This document shows positions 36,181 to 45,223 of a stretch of DNA of 64,000 nt, piece by piece. The DNA is from AP-15 sp963796155. GTDB taxonomy: Bacteria; Pseudomonadota; Alphaproteobacteria; ATCC43930; CGMCC-115725. A model generated the notes under the pieces. It saw only the letters and a program-made list of their open reading frames with translations, ran no database searches and was not told the origin of the DNA. The position numbers and the translations under genes are program-made. Every line of letters begins with the position of its first letter. Position 1 is the first letter of the stretch. The stretch covers positions 62,001 to 126,000 of the forward strand of contig CAWCKT010000057.1 of NCBI GenBank assembly GCA_963796155.1, read 5' to 3'.

Positions 36181-36461
36181 TCGACGAGATGACGCTCTTC
36201 GATTTCGAAGAGCTCACGGCATATTGGGCCGAGCATCCGCCGGTCCACATCCTGGTCGGCGCGTATCTCGGCGTCGGCAGACATCAGCGCCGGCGGATAC
36301 CCTCGGCCCGTCCCAGCCCGCCCAGCGCGGCGGGCCCGGATCTCCAAGCGGTCCTCGCCGAGCTCGGGCCCGGGTTTGGCGCAGGGGACGTTCATGCCGG
36401 ACTGCCGCGGCTGGTGCTTGATTTCGCTGAACTGCAGCGCCGAGAGAGAAAAAGCGATTGA
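36030..36461 (+). CDS. Tail assembly chaperone extension reached by -1 frameshift (gpGT-like)
   Basis: This frame has a TAA at 36027-36029, then stays open to 36461. It has no good start until an ATG at 36189, yet the stretch before that ATG is coherent coding sequence: GWGHIYGLLATACGYSYRII runs directly into DEMTLFDFEELTAYWAEHPP. Access from the upstream gene by a -1 slip on GTG-GGG-GAA at 36034-36042, or on the later G runs, would give a G-T fusion as in lambda gpGT. The alternative is independent initiation at 36189 giving 90 residues. Confidence 0.65.
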   Translation, partial: PRGGSGSPQAQPGGKLSERGGISGLGPESADGWGHIYGLLATACGYSYRIIDEMTLFDFEELTAYWAEHPPVHILVGAYLGVGRHQRRRIPSARPSPPSAAGPDLQAVLAELGPGFGAGDVHAGLPRLVLDFAELQRRERKSD

Positions 36462-36529
36462 ACCTCGCAGGGCGCTATGAGCGGCGAGAAATGAGCACGC
36501 TCGGGTGCTCACGTCATTGAGGGGCTATC

Positions 36530-38026
36530 ATGGCCGACATTGAAACCAGCGTCGTCATCAGCGCCCAAACCGACGATCTCCAATCCGGAATGGAGGCCGC
36601 GTCAAATTCCGTTCAGGCGGCGACGGATGCGATGCGGGCTCAATTCGCGGGGTTGGGTGCCGCCGCTCAGCAGGCGCAATCGCAGATCAACACCGCTGCC
36701 GCGCAGGTCGGATCGAGCATCGGCGCGCTGCAGTCCAAGGCCGCAAGTCTGGCGGGGTCCGTCGGTGACGGCATGATCCCAAACTCCGTCTCGGGGGAGG
36801 CCCGTGGCGCGGGGGTTGCGCCATCGAACGCAACCTCACCTGCCCGCAGCGGGACCGGTTCCGACAGCGTGTCGGCGTGGCGGGCAGAGCTGCAGGAACA
36901 ACTGATGGCCGAGCAAAGCTTCTTCGGCCAATCGAAGGAAGAAGAGCTGGCATTTTGGCAGGATAAGCTGGCGCTGACCGAAGCCGGATCGAATGCCCGC
37001 CTGGCGGTCGAACGCAACATTTACGAGCTGGAAAAGCAGCTCGCCGTGCAAGGTGAACGCGATCAGCTCGACCAGCTCAGCGCCGATCAGAAGGTGGCCG
37101 ACGCGAAATTCGCCAACTACAAGGCGGCCATCGATGACGAGGCTGCGCTCGGCCAAATTTCCGCTAAGGAGCAGGTCCGGCAGGAGCAAGATCTCCTCGA
37201 CCTCAAATGGTCTTATGACCAGGCCTATTACGAGAAGAAGCTTGACGCGGCGCAGAACGATGTCCGGACCCAGCAAAAGCTGATCGAGCAGCAGGAGCTT
37301 GCCTACGAGAAGTACGTCGGCGAGGTCCAAGCGCTTGATACCAAACTGGCAGAAGCGAACAGGAAGGCCTGGGACGATATGGTTGCCCCGGTCGAACGCG
37401 CCATCGACACCTCGGTTACCGGCATCATCTTGGGCACAACGACGGTGCAGAAGGCCCTCGCGAACCTTGCTCAGTCGATTATCGCCGAATTCGTCAACTC
37501 GGCGGTAAAAGGTGTCTTCGGCCAAATTGGCAATCTCTTCGGCGGCAGCCTCCTCGGAGGCGGCGGCGATCAGGACTTCTCCGGGGGTCTCACGGGCGCC
37601 GGTGAGGAGGTGCTGGGCGGCGGAATCGCCGGAAGCTTGGGTCTCGGCAGCTTGTTCGGCTCCGGGGGTATCCTTGGCAGCCTCTTCAAGGGGATCGGCA
37701 CTCTGTTCGGCTTTGAGCATGGCGGCATCGTGCCGAGCGCGCAGGGGGGGTGGGCAGTGCCGAGCCTCGGGCCAAGTGGCGTGCTCGCCCAACTGCACAG
37801 CAATGAGATGGTGCTCCCAGCGAATCTCTCTCAAGGTCTGCAGAACTTGATTGCCGCACCGAATGGTGCCAATGCCAGTGGCGGGAGCGGCCCCGTTGTC
37901 GTCAACTTTGGCGTCTCGGCGATGGACAGCCAGGACGTCGCACGATTTTTTCGCAGCAACGGCAGTACACTCGTTGCGGCGATCAACAATGCGATGCGCA
38001 ACGGATCGATGCTGCGGACGAGCTGA
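36530..38026 (+). CDS. Tail tape measure protein
   Basis: A 498-residue protein beginning DIETSVVISAQTDDLQSGME, an N-terminus typical of alphaproteobacterial tape-measure proteins. A long coiled-coil segment follows (about 120-290: ELQEQLMAEQSFFGQ... QDLLDLKWSYDQAYYEKKLD). Then come hydrophobic glycine-rich helices (VTGIILGTTTVQKALANLAQ, FGQIGNLFGGSLLGGGG) that may form the channel segment. FEHGGIVPSAQGGWAVPSLG is a common motif near the end. It is short for a tape measure, predicting a short tail. Confidence 0.82.
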   Translation: MADIETSVVISAQTDDLQSGMEAASNSVQAATDAMRAQFAGLGAAAQQAQSQINTAAAQVGSSIGALQSKAASLAGSVGDGMIPNSVSGEARGAGVAPSNATSPARSGTGSDSVSAWRAELQEQLMAEQSFFGQSKEEELAFWQDKLALTEAGSNARLAVERNIYELEKQLAVQGERDQLDQLSADQKVADAKFANYKAAIDDEAALGQISAKEQVRQEQDLLDLKWSYDQAYYEKKLDAAQNDVRTQQKLIEQQELAYEKYVGEVQALDTKLAEANRKAWDDMVAPVERAIDTSVTGIILGTTTVQKALANLAQSIIAEFVNSAVKGVFGQIGNLFGGSLLGGGGDQDFSGGLTGAGEEVLGGGIAGSLGLGSLFGSGGILGSLFKGIGTLFGFEHGGIVPSAQGGWAVPSLGPSGVLAQLHSNEMVLPANLSQGLQNLIAAPNGANASGGSGPVVVNFGVSAMDSQDVARFFRSNGSTLVAAINNAMRNGSMLRTS

Positions 38027-38652
38027 TGGCGGACGTAGGAGTTTTCCCGCCGCTGCCCGGTCTCGCCTGGAGCGTCACCAAGACGCCAACCTTTCAGACC
38101 CGCATCCAGCGAGCGGTGTCCGGGCGGGAATTGCGAGCACTCGATTATCCCTACCCGCTGTGGCAGTTCACGCTGGTCTTTGATCTATTGCGTGACAACC
38201 CGGCGGCCGGCTACGATGAGCTGCGAACCTTGATGGGGTTCTTCATGCTCTGTCAGGGCGCCTTCGGCACGTTCCTGTTTCGCGACCCGAGCGATGATCA
38301 GGTCACCGGGCAGCAGATCGGTGTCGGCAACGCCAGTGCCACCGTCTTTCAACTGCAGCGGGCGATGGGCGCGACGCTGCCCGGCGGCGGCTTTCTGGAA
38401 CCAATCTTAGCGCCCAACCTCGTCAGTACGGTCTACCTCGACGGCATCACGCAAAGCCCGGCAAGCTACAGCGTAGATCCGAACACCGGATTGGTGACAT
38501 TTGCCACACCGCCGGGCAGCGGGTTGGTCATCACTGCCGACTATAGCTATTACTTTCGCTGCCGGTTTGTCGACGACAGCTATGCTTTCGAGAATTTCAT
38601 GTTTCGGCTGTGGCAGCTAAAAAAGCTCACCTTTATCTCGGTGCGGCCGTGA
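38026..38652 (+). CDS. DUF2460 distal tail protein
   Basis: A 208-residue member of DUF2460 (TIGR02217), equivalent to orf g12 of the Rhodobacter GTA. It has FPPLPGLAWSVTKTPTFQTR, GRELRALDYPYPLWQFTLVF, FFMLCQGAFGTFLFRDPSDD and the C-terminal FENFMFRLWQLKKLTFISVR. It forms part of the distal tail ring. The start shares a base with the tape-measure stop (TGATG) and its own stop overlaps the DUF2163 start, so translation is coupled through the whole tip module. Confidence 0.9.
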   Translation: MADVGVFPPLPGLAWSVTKTPTFQTRIQRAVSGRELRALDYPYPLWQFTLVFDLLRDNPAAGYDELRTLMGFFMLCQGAFGTFLFRDPSDDQVTGQQIGVGNASATVFQLQRAMGATLPGGGFLEPILAPNLVSTVYLDGITQSPASYSVDPNTGLVTFATPPGSGLVITADYSYYFRCRFVDDSYAFENFMFRLWQLKKLTFISVRP

Positions 38653-39515
38653 AACCTGCTTCGGCCGCCCTGATCGCGCTGCTCAACAGCGGCGAACAAT
38701 TCATCATGGCCGACCTTTACACATTCACCCTGGTCGGCGGCGCGACCATCCTGCGTTATTCGGCAGCGCCGACGTCGATCGTCGCCAATGGGTACCTATT
38801 CGCCGCCGGGCCGAAATTCGAACGTTCGAAGACCAACGTCGTGATCGGCACCCAGGTCGACGAGCTCGACATCAAGATCTACCCAGGGACGACCGACCTT
38901 GTCGGTGTGACGTCGTTCCTCGAGGCCGCGTGGCAAGGAGAATTCGACGGCGCTTTGTTGCAGTTGGAACGCGCCTTTATGGGCGCAGCCGGCGGCAGTT
39001 ATGGCGACACCAGAGCCGGGACGGTAATCCTGTTCTCCGGGCGCATCTCTGACATCGATTGCAGCCGCACCGGTATCGATATGAAATGTCGCTCGCATCT
39101 GGAACTGCTCAACATCCAGATGCCGCGGCGACTGTGGCAATCGAGCTGCACGCATGTCTTCGGCGACGCGATGTGCCTATTCAACCGGTCGAGTCTCGCT
39201 GCCACATTCTCGGCCGCAAGCGGATCGACGACGACCGTCATCCAGGGGGCGCCAACGACGACGACCCCCTACGCGCAAGGGACGATCATCGCCGTCACCG
39301 GCGGCAATGCCGGCTACAGTCGCACGATATCGACCTTTGTCAGCGGCGGCGCCGTAACGGTCAAGCTCGCCTTTCTGTCACCGGTTGCCGTTGGCGATCA
39401 ATTCCAGTTGCTGCCGGGTTGCGATCGCACGCTTGCGACCTGTACCAACGTCTTCAATAACGCCGTCCATTTTGGTGGTTTTCCGTACATCCCAACCCCG
39501 GAGACCGCGGTATGA
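38649..39515 (+). CDS. DUF2163 / BR0599-family tail-tip protein
   Basis: A 288-residue hub protein matching orf g13 of the Rhodobacter GTA. It contains LIALLNSGEQFIMADLYTFT, VGTQVDELDIKIYPG-like sequence, FSGRISDIDCSRTGIDMKC, and a C-terminal cysteine cluster (CTHVFGDAMC, GCDRTLATCTNVFNN) that may hold a metal or Fe-S centre. It starts at GTG 38649, overlapping the DUF2460 stop. The last third is partly repeated in a decayed copy at 40425-40825. Confidence 0.88.
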   Translation: MKPASAALIALLNSGEQFIMADLYTFTLVGGATILRYSAAPTSIVANGYLFAAGPKFERSKTNVVIGTQVDELDIKIYPGTTDLVGVTSFLEAAWQGEFDGALLQLERAFMGAAGGSYGDTRAGTVILFSGRISDIDCSRTGIDMKCRSHLELLNIQMPRRLWQSSCTHVFGDAMCLFNRSSLAATFSAASGSTTTVIQGAPTTTTPYAQGTIIAVTGGNAGYSRTISTFVSGGAVTVKLAFLSPVAVGDQFQLLPGCDRTLATCTNVFNNAVHFGGFPYIPTPETAV

Positions 39516-39941
39516 CCCACCCTGAAATGGATCCGCGACGAATTGCGGTCATCGAGGAGGCCCGGGGTGGTTGGGCATGCCCTGTCACCACATGGGCCAG
39601 GTCGAGGGCGCTGGCACAGATTGCCTGACGATGCTCGCCGAGGTCTATGAGGCCTGCCGCGTCATCCCGCATCTGGAGATCCCATTCTATCCAGCGGATT
39701 GGAACCTTCACCGCGACGCGGAACCGTCGGCGTCATGCGGCACCCGATCGAAATTTCGGGCCGCCACAGCCAGGCGACGTCGCCGTTTTTCGCTTCGGCC
39801 GCTGCAACGCCCATGGGGCGATCGTGGTCGAATGGCCGCGTATCATCCACGCGCGGGTTACCGTTGGGGTGATCTACGGAGACGCCACGCAGCCAAAGCT
39901 AGCCAGCCGCAAACCGCGGTTTTTCGATCCATTCGTTAACA
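39512..39941 (+). pseudogene. Broken NlpC/P60 peptidase, first copy
   Basis: The start (MTHPEMDPRRIAVIEEA) overlaps the DUF2163 stop. One base is missing near 39565, and the frame then reads WLGMPCHHMGQVEGAGTDCL and EVYEACRVIPHLEIPFY. After about 39725 the frame changes again, twice, before GPPQPGDVAVFRFGRCNAHG and FFDPFV, and the stop is lost. It is clearly homologous to the intact gene at 40825-41304 and kept the Cys and His of the active site, but it cannot make that protein. Confidence 0.85.
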
Positions 39942-39956
39942 TCTTGTGGAACCAAA

Positions 39957-40289
39957 ATGACCGCCAAAAAAACCGCGACACAGCCGCAGCGAAGCGCTGC
40001 GCTTCTGGTGGCGTCTATATCATTGTCGGCCCTCATTGCCGCGAGCGCGGCTGCTGGGTACGAGATCGGCAAGAGCAAACCACCAGAGATCGTGACCGTT
40101 ACCAAGGAGGTTCCGACCGTCATCACTGAGAAAATTCCTGAGCCATACGAGGTAAAGGTCTATTATCCAGTCGCGTCTCCGATTGCCAAACCGCCGCACG
40201 GCCACTGTCCGTCCGTTGCCGATGCTCTCAGTATGTTCGAATTTCTGCAGATCGATCGCAGGGTCGATACGCTTACCCAGGAAAAATAA
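39957..40289 (+). CDS. Small membrane-anchored protein in the tail-tip duplication
   Basis: A 110-residue protein. The N-terminus is basic (MTAKKTATQPQRSA), followed by one transmembrane segment (ALLVASISLSALIAASAAAG) and a probable periplasmic part with valine/proline-rich strands (PPEIVTVTKEVPTVITEKIP). It lies only in the first unit of the duplicated region and has no counterpart in the second. A spanin-like or i-spanin role is possible from the topology, but not shown. Confidence 0.6.
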   Translation: MTAKKTATQPQRSAALLVASISLSALIAASAAAGYEIGKSKPPEIVTVTKEVPTVITEKIPEPYEVKVYYPVASPIAKPPHGHCPSVADALSMFEFLQIDRRVDTLTQEK

Positions 40290-40293
40290 AACC

Positions 40294-40424
40294 GTGGGCG
40301 GCATTTTCGGTTCTGGCAGTAGCGCGAAGCAGCCGACGGCTGCGGGCTCGCAGCAATTCTCATCTGCGCAGCGCGGCGGTTGCATACCACTCGTCTATGG
40401 CACGACGCGCGTCGCCGGGATACA
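40294..40424 (+). pseudogene. 5' fragment of a second tail-tip gene
   Basis: GTG 40294 starts MGGIFGSGSSAKQPTAAGSQ and continues to IPLVYGTTRVAG. This parallels MGGILGGSSNAKQQRAVGSL... IPLIYGTTKVSP of the intact gene at 41304. Homology ends abruptly around 40415-40425, where a DUF2163-like sequence begins in another frame. It is the first copy of the tail-tip gene, cut off by the duplication junction. Confidence 0.8.
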
Positions 40425-40825
40425 ACCGCGTGGCGGGCACCAATGCGATCGGCAGCGATACGCAAGAGGACGGCGTTACGTTGCTGCCTCGCGCCATCAC
40501 GTTCGGTGTCGGCGCCGGATCTACCGGGCCGGTAATCCAGGGCGCACCGACCTCGACCTGGCCCTTTAGGCTCGGCACCATCACCGGCCTGACGGGCGGG
40601 AACGCTGGCGCGAGCCGGACCATTGACGCATTCACGAGCGGCCAGACCGTTTCGGTCAAACTCGCGTTCCTATCGCCGATCCAGCCTGGCGATCAATTCC
40701 AGATCCTGTCGGGATTTGATCGCACGATGCGACGTGCATCAACGTCTTCAATAACCAGCAGCTCGGCCAGAGCACCGGGCGGTTTGGCGGCTTCGTTTAT
40801 TCCACTCCCGGAGACAGCAGTTTGA
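40425..40825 (+). pseudogene. 3' fragment of a second DUF2163 gene
   Basis: The frame through 40418-40730 encodes YNRVAGTNAIGSDTQEDGVT, VIQGAPTSTWPF, TGGNAGASRTIDAFTSGQTV and SVKLAFLSPIQPGDQFQILSG. It aligns with the last 110 residues of the intact DUF2163 protein. Near 40730 the frame shifts (CINVFNNQQLGQSTGRFGGF) and near 40795 it shifts back to end FIPLPETAV at a TGA that overlaps the NlpC/P60 start. The N-terminal two thirds are missing. Confidence 0.8.
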
Positions 40826-41304
40826 TGGACGACGGTTACGAATGCCCGTTTGAGCACCTGCACGATACCGAGGCGGGCGCCAAAGCGTGCAAGCGTGTGG
40901 CGGTTACCCGCGAGGCTGAGACGTGGTTGGGCACGTCCTATCATCACATGGGCCGGGTCAAGGGCGCCGGCACCGATTGCCTGATGATGCTCGCCGAGGT
41001 CTACGAAGCGGCCGGCGTCGTCCCGCACATCGTGGTCCCGTTCTATTCGCCCGACTGGCATCTGCATCGCGACGCCGAGCGCTACCTCGAAGGCATAATG
41101 GGGTACGCGCGTGAGATCCCGGGGCCGCCCCAGCCGGGTGACGTTGCGCTCTTCAAATTCGGCCGTTGCTTCGCCCATGGCGCGATCGTCATTGAGTGGC
41201 CGCGCCTGATCCATGCCTGGCACAGCGCCGGCGTGCTTTATGCCGACGCAAAACAGCCGCAGCTGGCGGGGCGCCCGGTGCGTTTCTTTGACCCGTTTGT
41301 GTGA
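40825..41304 (+). CDS. NlpC/P60 family peptidase, tail tip
   Basis: A 159-residue cell-wall peptidase matching orf g14 of the Rhodobacter GTA. It has the catalytic cysteine in KGAGTDCLMMLAEVY, the histidine in GRCFAHGAIVIEWPR, and the conserved tail RPVRFFDPFV. The N-terminus has a short Cys/His stretch (YECPFEHLHDTEAGAKACKR). The ATG at 40825 is used over a TTG at 40822. It helps the tail cross the peptidoglycan. It is the surviving copy of the duplicated pair. Confidence 0.9.
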   Translation: MDDGYECPFEHLHDTEAGAKACKRVAVTREAETWLGTSYHHMGRVKGAGTDCLMMLAEVYEAAGVVPHIVVPFYSPDWHLHRDAERYLEGIMGYAREIPGPPQPGDVALFKFGRCFAHGAIVIEWPRLIHAWHSAGVLYADAKQPQLAGRPVRFFDPFV

Positions 41305-44101
41305 TGGGCGGAATTCTCGGCGGCAGCTCGAACGCCAAGCAGCAGCGCGCCGTCGGCTCGCTCCAGTTCCAGACCGCTCAAGCGGGCGGCGTCATTCCGC
41401 TGATCTACGGCACGACCAAAGTCAGCCCGAACCTGCTCGACTATGACGATTTCACGGCGACGCCGAGCAAGCAGGCCGGAGGCAAAGGCAAGGGCGGGGG
41501 GGAGGCAAAGGCGGCGGCCAGCAGTATATGTATTCGGCCTCGTTTATCATGGGAATATGCCAAGGGCCGATCACCGGATTCGGTCTAGCCTGGTGGGACA
41601 AGAACATCGGCATCGTCACGGGGCTCCAGAGCATTTCGAGCATCAACCTCGGTTCCGATGGGCAGACGATCGACCCCTATTGGGCAAGCGCCCATCCCGC
41701 AAAAGCGATCGGTTATTCCGGCACGGCGAACATCGTCTTCGCCAACTATCAGCTCGGCAACACCGCGACCCTGCCGAATTTCAATTTCGAGGTGTTTGGC
41801 GTCGGTGCCGGTATATCGGGTGCCTCGCCCAACGGCTATGACGCCAACCCGGCGCAGATCGTCAGTGATTTTTTGACGAACCCACGCTACGGGGCGAACT
41901 TCCCGTCGGCCAATCTCGACCCGGCGATGACGTCCGGCGCCGCTTCGTCCTATGCGAGCTATTGCGCAGCTGTCGGCCTGTTCCTGTCGCCGCTGCTCGA
42001 TCAGCAGCAGGAGGCGCAGCAATCGCTCGCCGACATTACTCAGGTGACCAACAGCGCGATCGTGTGGTCTGGTGCGCTGTTGAAGATCATCCCCTACGGC
42101 GATCAATCGGTCATCAACGCATTCACAGTCGCTAGCTTTACTGGGGCGCCGACCCAATCAGGCGGTGACACGATCAGCCTGACCTTTACCGATCCCGCCT
42201 TTAATGAAGGCTCGCCCTACACAGTCTCCTATACCACCCTGGCGAATCTGCAGATGCCGGGGGCAATGGCCGGACTCGCGCAGGTAGTCAACGCCGACTC
42301 CAACCTTGTCGGTTTCGGCATACTCGCATCCGGCGTCAGCCTCGCTGGCGTGATGGTCATCCAGTCGAACCCGACGGGCAACACGACGATCGGACAATCG
42401 GGCGGCGGCGGGATCACCGCGGCCGGGATCGGCGCGACGACGACCAACGCGTTCACACCGAACACAACGCCGGTCTACAGTCTCGGAGAGGACGACTATA
42501 TCGTTCAGGAATCCAGTGTCGGCATCAACTTCGGCGTCACGCCTGGCGGTCCGGCGTTGCGTTCGGGCGCGACACCGATCACCGGTGGCTTCACCGACGA
42601 TCCGCTGCACATCGTGCGCTCGACCCCGGCCGACGCCAACAACATGATCGAGGTCGAGTGTCTCGATCGACAGAACAACTACAACACCGCGATCGCCGAG
42701 GCCTTCGACCAAGGTTCGATCGATCTCTACGGGGTGCGGCGCGATACCAGCACCAAGGCCCGGCTGATCACCGACCCGCTCTATGTTGGCGGCACGGTCG
42801 CCCAGCTGCTGTTGCAGCGCCAGCTCCTCTATCGCAACACCTACATCTTCCAGCTTGGGTGGAAATACATTCTTTTGGAGCCGATGGATCTGGTGCAGAT
42901 CACCGATTTACGCCTGGGTGCCAGTGCCTTGACGGTGCGGATCACGGCTGTCGAGGAAGACGACGAGGGCATGCTGTCGATCACCGCCGAGGATTTTTTC
43001 GGACCCTACTCGCCGACCGTGCTGTACCCGCCGGCCAATTACTCGCCAACTGTCTCGCCGTCGATTCTCGGACTGGGCGGCGGCACCGCGGCGCCAGCGG
43101 TGAAGCAGGCGAGTGGTGGTGCGGTCGGAGGCTATGTGCCGAACTGGAGCGCGACGCCGGGCAATGTCAATACGCCGTTGATCTTCGAGCCGCCGGCGGC
43201 GTTACTTTCGGGCGATCTCGAGATCTGGATCGCACTTTCGGGCGGCCCGAATTGGGGGGGCGCGCAGGTCTGGATCTCGAGCGACGGCAGTTCTTATGCC
43301 TTTGCGGGCACGGTTAGTGGGCCGGCGACACAGGGTATCTTGACCGCGACGATCGGCAACAGCGGCGGCAACCCGGACACCACCGACATCTGCTCGGTCG
43401 ATCTGAGCGAGAGCCGCGGCCAACTTCTGTCGGTCTCCGCCACCGACGCAGCGAACCTCGTCACCCTGTGCTACGTAGGCGGCGAGCTCTTCGCCTATCA
43501 AACCGCGAGCCTGACGGGGACCTACCACTATAATCTTACGACCCTCTATCGCGGTGCCTACGGCACGACTGTGGCGAGTCATCCGGTTGGAACGCAATTC
43601 GCGAGGATCGACCAGTCGGTCGGTCGCTTCCCCTATCCCAATACTCTCATCGGCCAGACGATTTATCTGAAATTCCTGTCATTCAATATCGTAAGCGGCG
43701 CCCTGCAGAACCTTTCATCGGTACCGGCTTATACCTACACGGCGACCGGCTCGGGCAAAGCTGCGGTGTCGACCACGGTGTCGGGGTCCTACGCCGGCAC
43801 GACCAGCGCCAACCAAGTCGTGCAGCGCTATGTGTTTGCCGGAACGGTTACGTTCCCCGTCGGGCTTGCGGGCTCCCAAGGCACCGCGGAGGTCGCTGCG
43901 GCGGCCTCGACGACCTACGACATCGAGAAGAATGGTACCAACGTCGGAACGATGGTGTTCGCGGCCTCGGCGACAACGGCAACCTTTGCGATGCCGTCGG
44001 CAACCATCTTCATGACCGGTGACGTATTGACTGTCGTGGCGCCGGCGATCCCGGACGCGACGCTAGCCAACCTCGCATGGACTTTTGTTGGATCGAGTTA
44101 G
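41304..44101 (+). CDS. Tail-tip/host-specificity protein (phage-tail_3 type), -1 break at a G7 tract
   Basis: The start is MGGILGGSSNAKQQRAVGSL at 41304, overlapping the NlpC stop. At a run of seven G (41496-41502) the frame must move by -1. It then continues KGGGQQYMYSASFIMGICQG through to 44101, about 932 residues in all. The middle holds the phage-tail_3 region (DPLHIVRSTPADANNMIEVE, YNTAIAEAFDQGSIDLYGVR). The C-terminal part is beta-rich (YNLTTLYRGAYGTTVASHPV). The break may be a polymerase/sequencing slip, phase variation or programmed frameshifting. Confidence 0.8.
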
Positions 44102-44746
44102 ATGACCACGACCCCCTATCTTCCGCAGACCATGTCGGACGTCGTGGTCGACCTCTCACATTACCAGACTGTCAGCCAGAACTTCTCCATAACCGCCGCC
44201 GCCGGGATTGCTGCGGTCATTCTCAAGGCCACGCAGGGAACCGGGTTCATCGACCCCACCTTTTTGCCTCGAGTGGCGGAAGCTCGCGCTGCCGGGCTGT
44301 TGGTTGGGGCCTATCATTTCCTCGACGGCTCCAATCCCGCTCAGCAAGTCGCGAACTTCCTGACCATTGCAAAGTCGGAAGGTGGGGTTGATTGGCTCGC
44401 GGTCGATTGGGAGCCTTATCCGTCCTCGCAGGCGAGTGTCATAGGCGCGGCGCAAGCGGTAGCGAGCATCCAAGCGGCTACGGGTTCCTGGCCGATCCTA
44501 TACACCATTCGCTACATGTTGTCCGCGCCGAATACCACCCTGTCACGCTGCCCCCTCTGGCTTGCCGAATACGGTTCCAACCCGGTCTGTCCCCCAGGCT
44601 GGACCGAATGGAATTTGTGGCAGCACACCGACGGTCAAATCGGCAGCGGCGTCGTACCGGTTCCTGGCATCGGACCCTGCGACCGCAGCCGCTTCGCCGG
44701 CACGATCGTGCAGCTAGGCCAATGGTGGACCAGCCCGACGCCGTAA
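44102..44746 (+). CDS. GH25-family muramidase (endolysin)
   Basis: A 214-residue lysozyme-like protein. The family 25 pattern is visible: VVVDLSHYQTVSQNFS at the N-terminus with the first catalytic-site aspartate, ILKATQGTGFIDPTF, GAYHFLDGSNPAQQVANFL, and the DWE motif in WLAVDWEPYPSS. The last region, WTEWNLWQHTDGQIGSGVVP, is also characteristic. There is no signal peptide, so it needs a holin or works from the tail. It starts the base after the tail-tip stop. Confidence 0.9.
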   Translation: MTTTPYLPQTMSDVVVDLSHYQTVSQNFSITAAAGIAAVILKATQGTGFIDPTFLPRVAEARAAGLLVGAYHFLDGSNPAQQVANFLTIAKSEGGVDWLAVDWEPYPSSQASVIGAAQAVASIQAATGSWPILYTIRYMLSAPNTTLSRCPLWLAEYGSNPVCPPGWTEWNLWQHTDGQIGSGVVPVPGIGPCDRSRFAGTIVQLGQWWTSPTP

Positions 44747-45025
44747 TCATTCGGCTACGCGGTCTGATGGCGTCCGGGTCGCTGGCTGAGCCGGTGCAGT
44801 TGCAATTTTGCGGCCGCGCTCGCGGCGGAAAGGCGACATAGGGCTATGATGGCAATGTCGGCGTCTTGACCGACACGCCTATCGCCGACGCTGCTGACGA
44901 TCCTTGCTCGGTCGACCCTGTCGGTGACTCCCAGTGACAAACAGGTCTCATTCGATCCGCGGACGCACGGCCGATCCGCAGATCGCCCGCATTACAATGG
45001 CCGCCAAACCGAAGGTCGTCCGCGG

Positions 45026-45223
45026 ATGAAACTCGAATCATGGCACAGCAGCGAAGACAAGAGCCGGTGGAAGATCGTGCGCACCGACAACTACACCGAT
45101 GTCCCGGGCGAGATCATTACTGCGGACGAGACGACCGGCGAGTGCAGCATGCAGGTCGGCGGCGAGACCAAGACGCTGAGCTTCGGCCCCGGCGGAATGA
45201 GGATCGTCGGGCGGCGAAGATGA
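45026..45223 (+). CDS. Small hypothetical protein before the holin-like gene
   Basis: A 65-residue hydrophilic protein, MKLESWHSSEDKSRWKIVRT..., with SFGPGGMRIVGRRR at the end. GAAGG lies 10 bases before the ATG at 45026. A longer form from GTG 44924 adds a basic stretch without homology signs. The stop overlaps the start of the next gene (ATGA). Function unknown; its placement suggests a lysis or late gene. Confidence 0.5.
   Translation: MKLESWHSSEDKSRWKIVRTDNYTDVPGEIITADETTGECSMQVGGETKTLSFGPGGMRIVGRRR

Noticed and set aside
36189..36461. Independent 90-residue gene starting at ATG 36189
   Set aside because: Coherent coding sequence continues upstream of this ATG in the same frame, so a -1 frameshift product explains it better.
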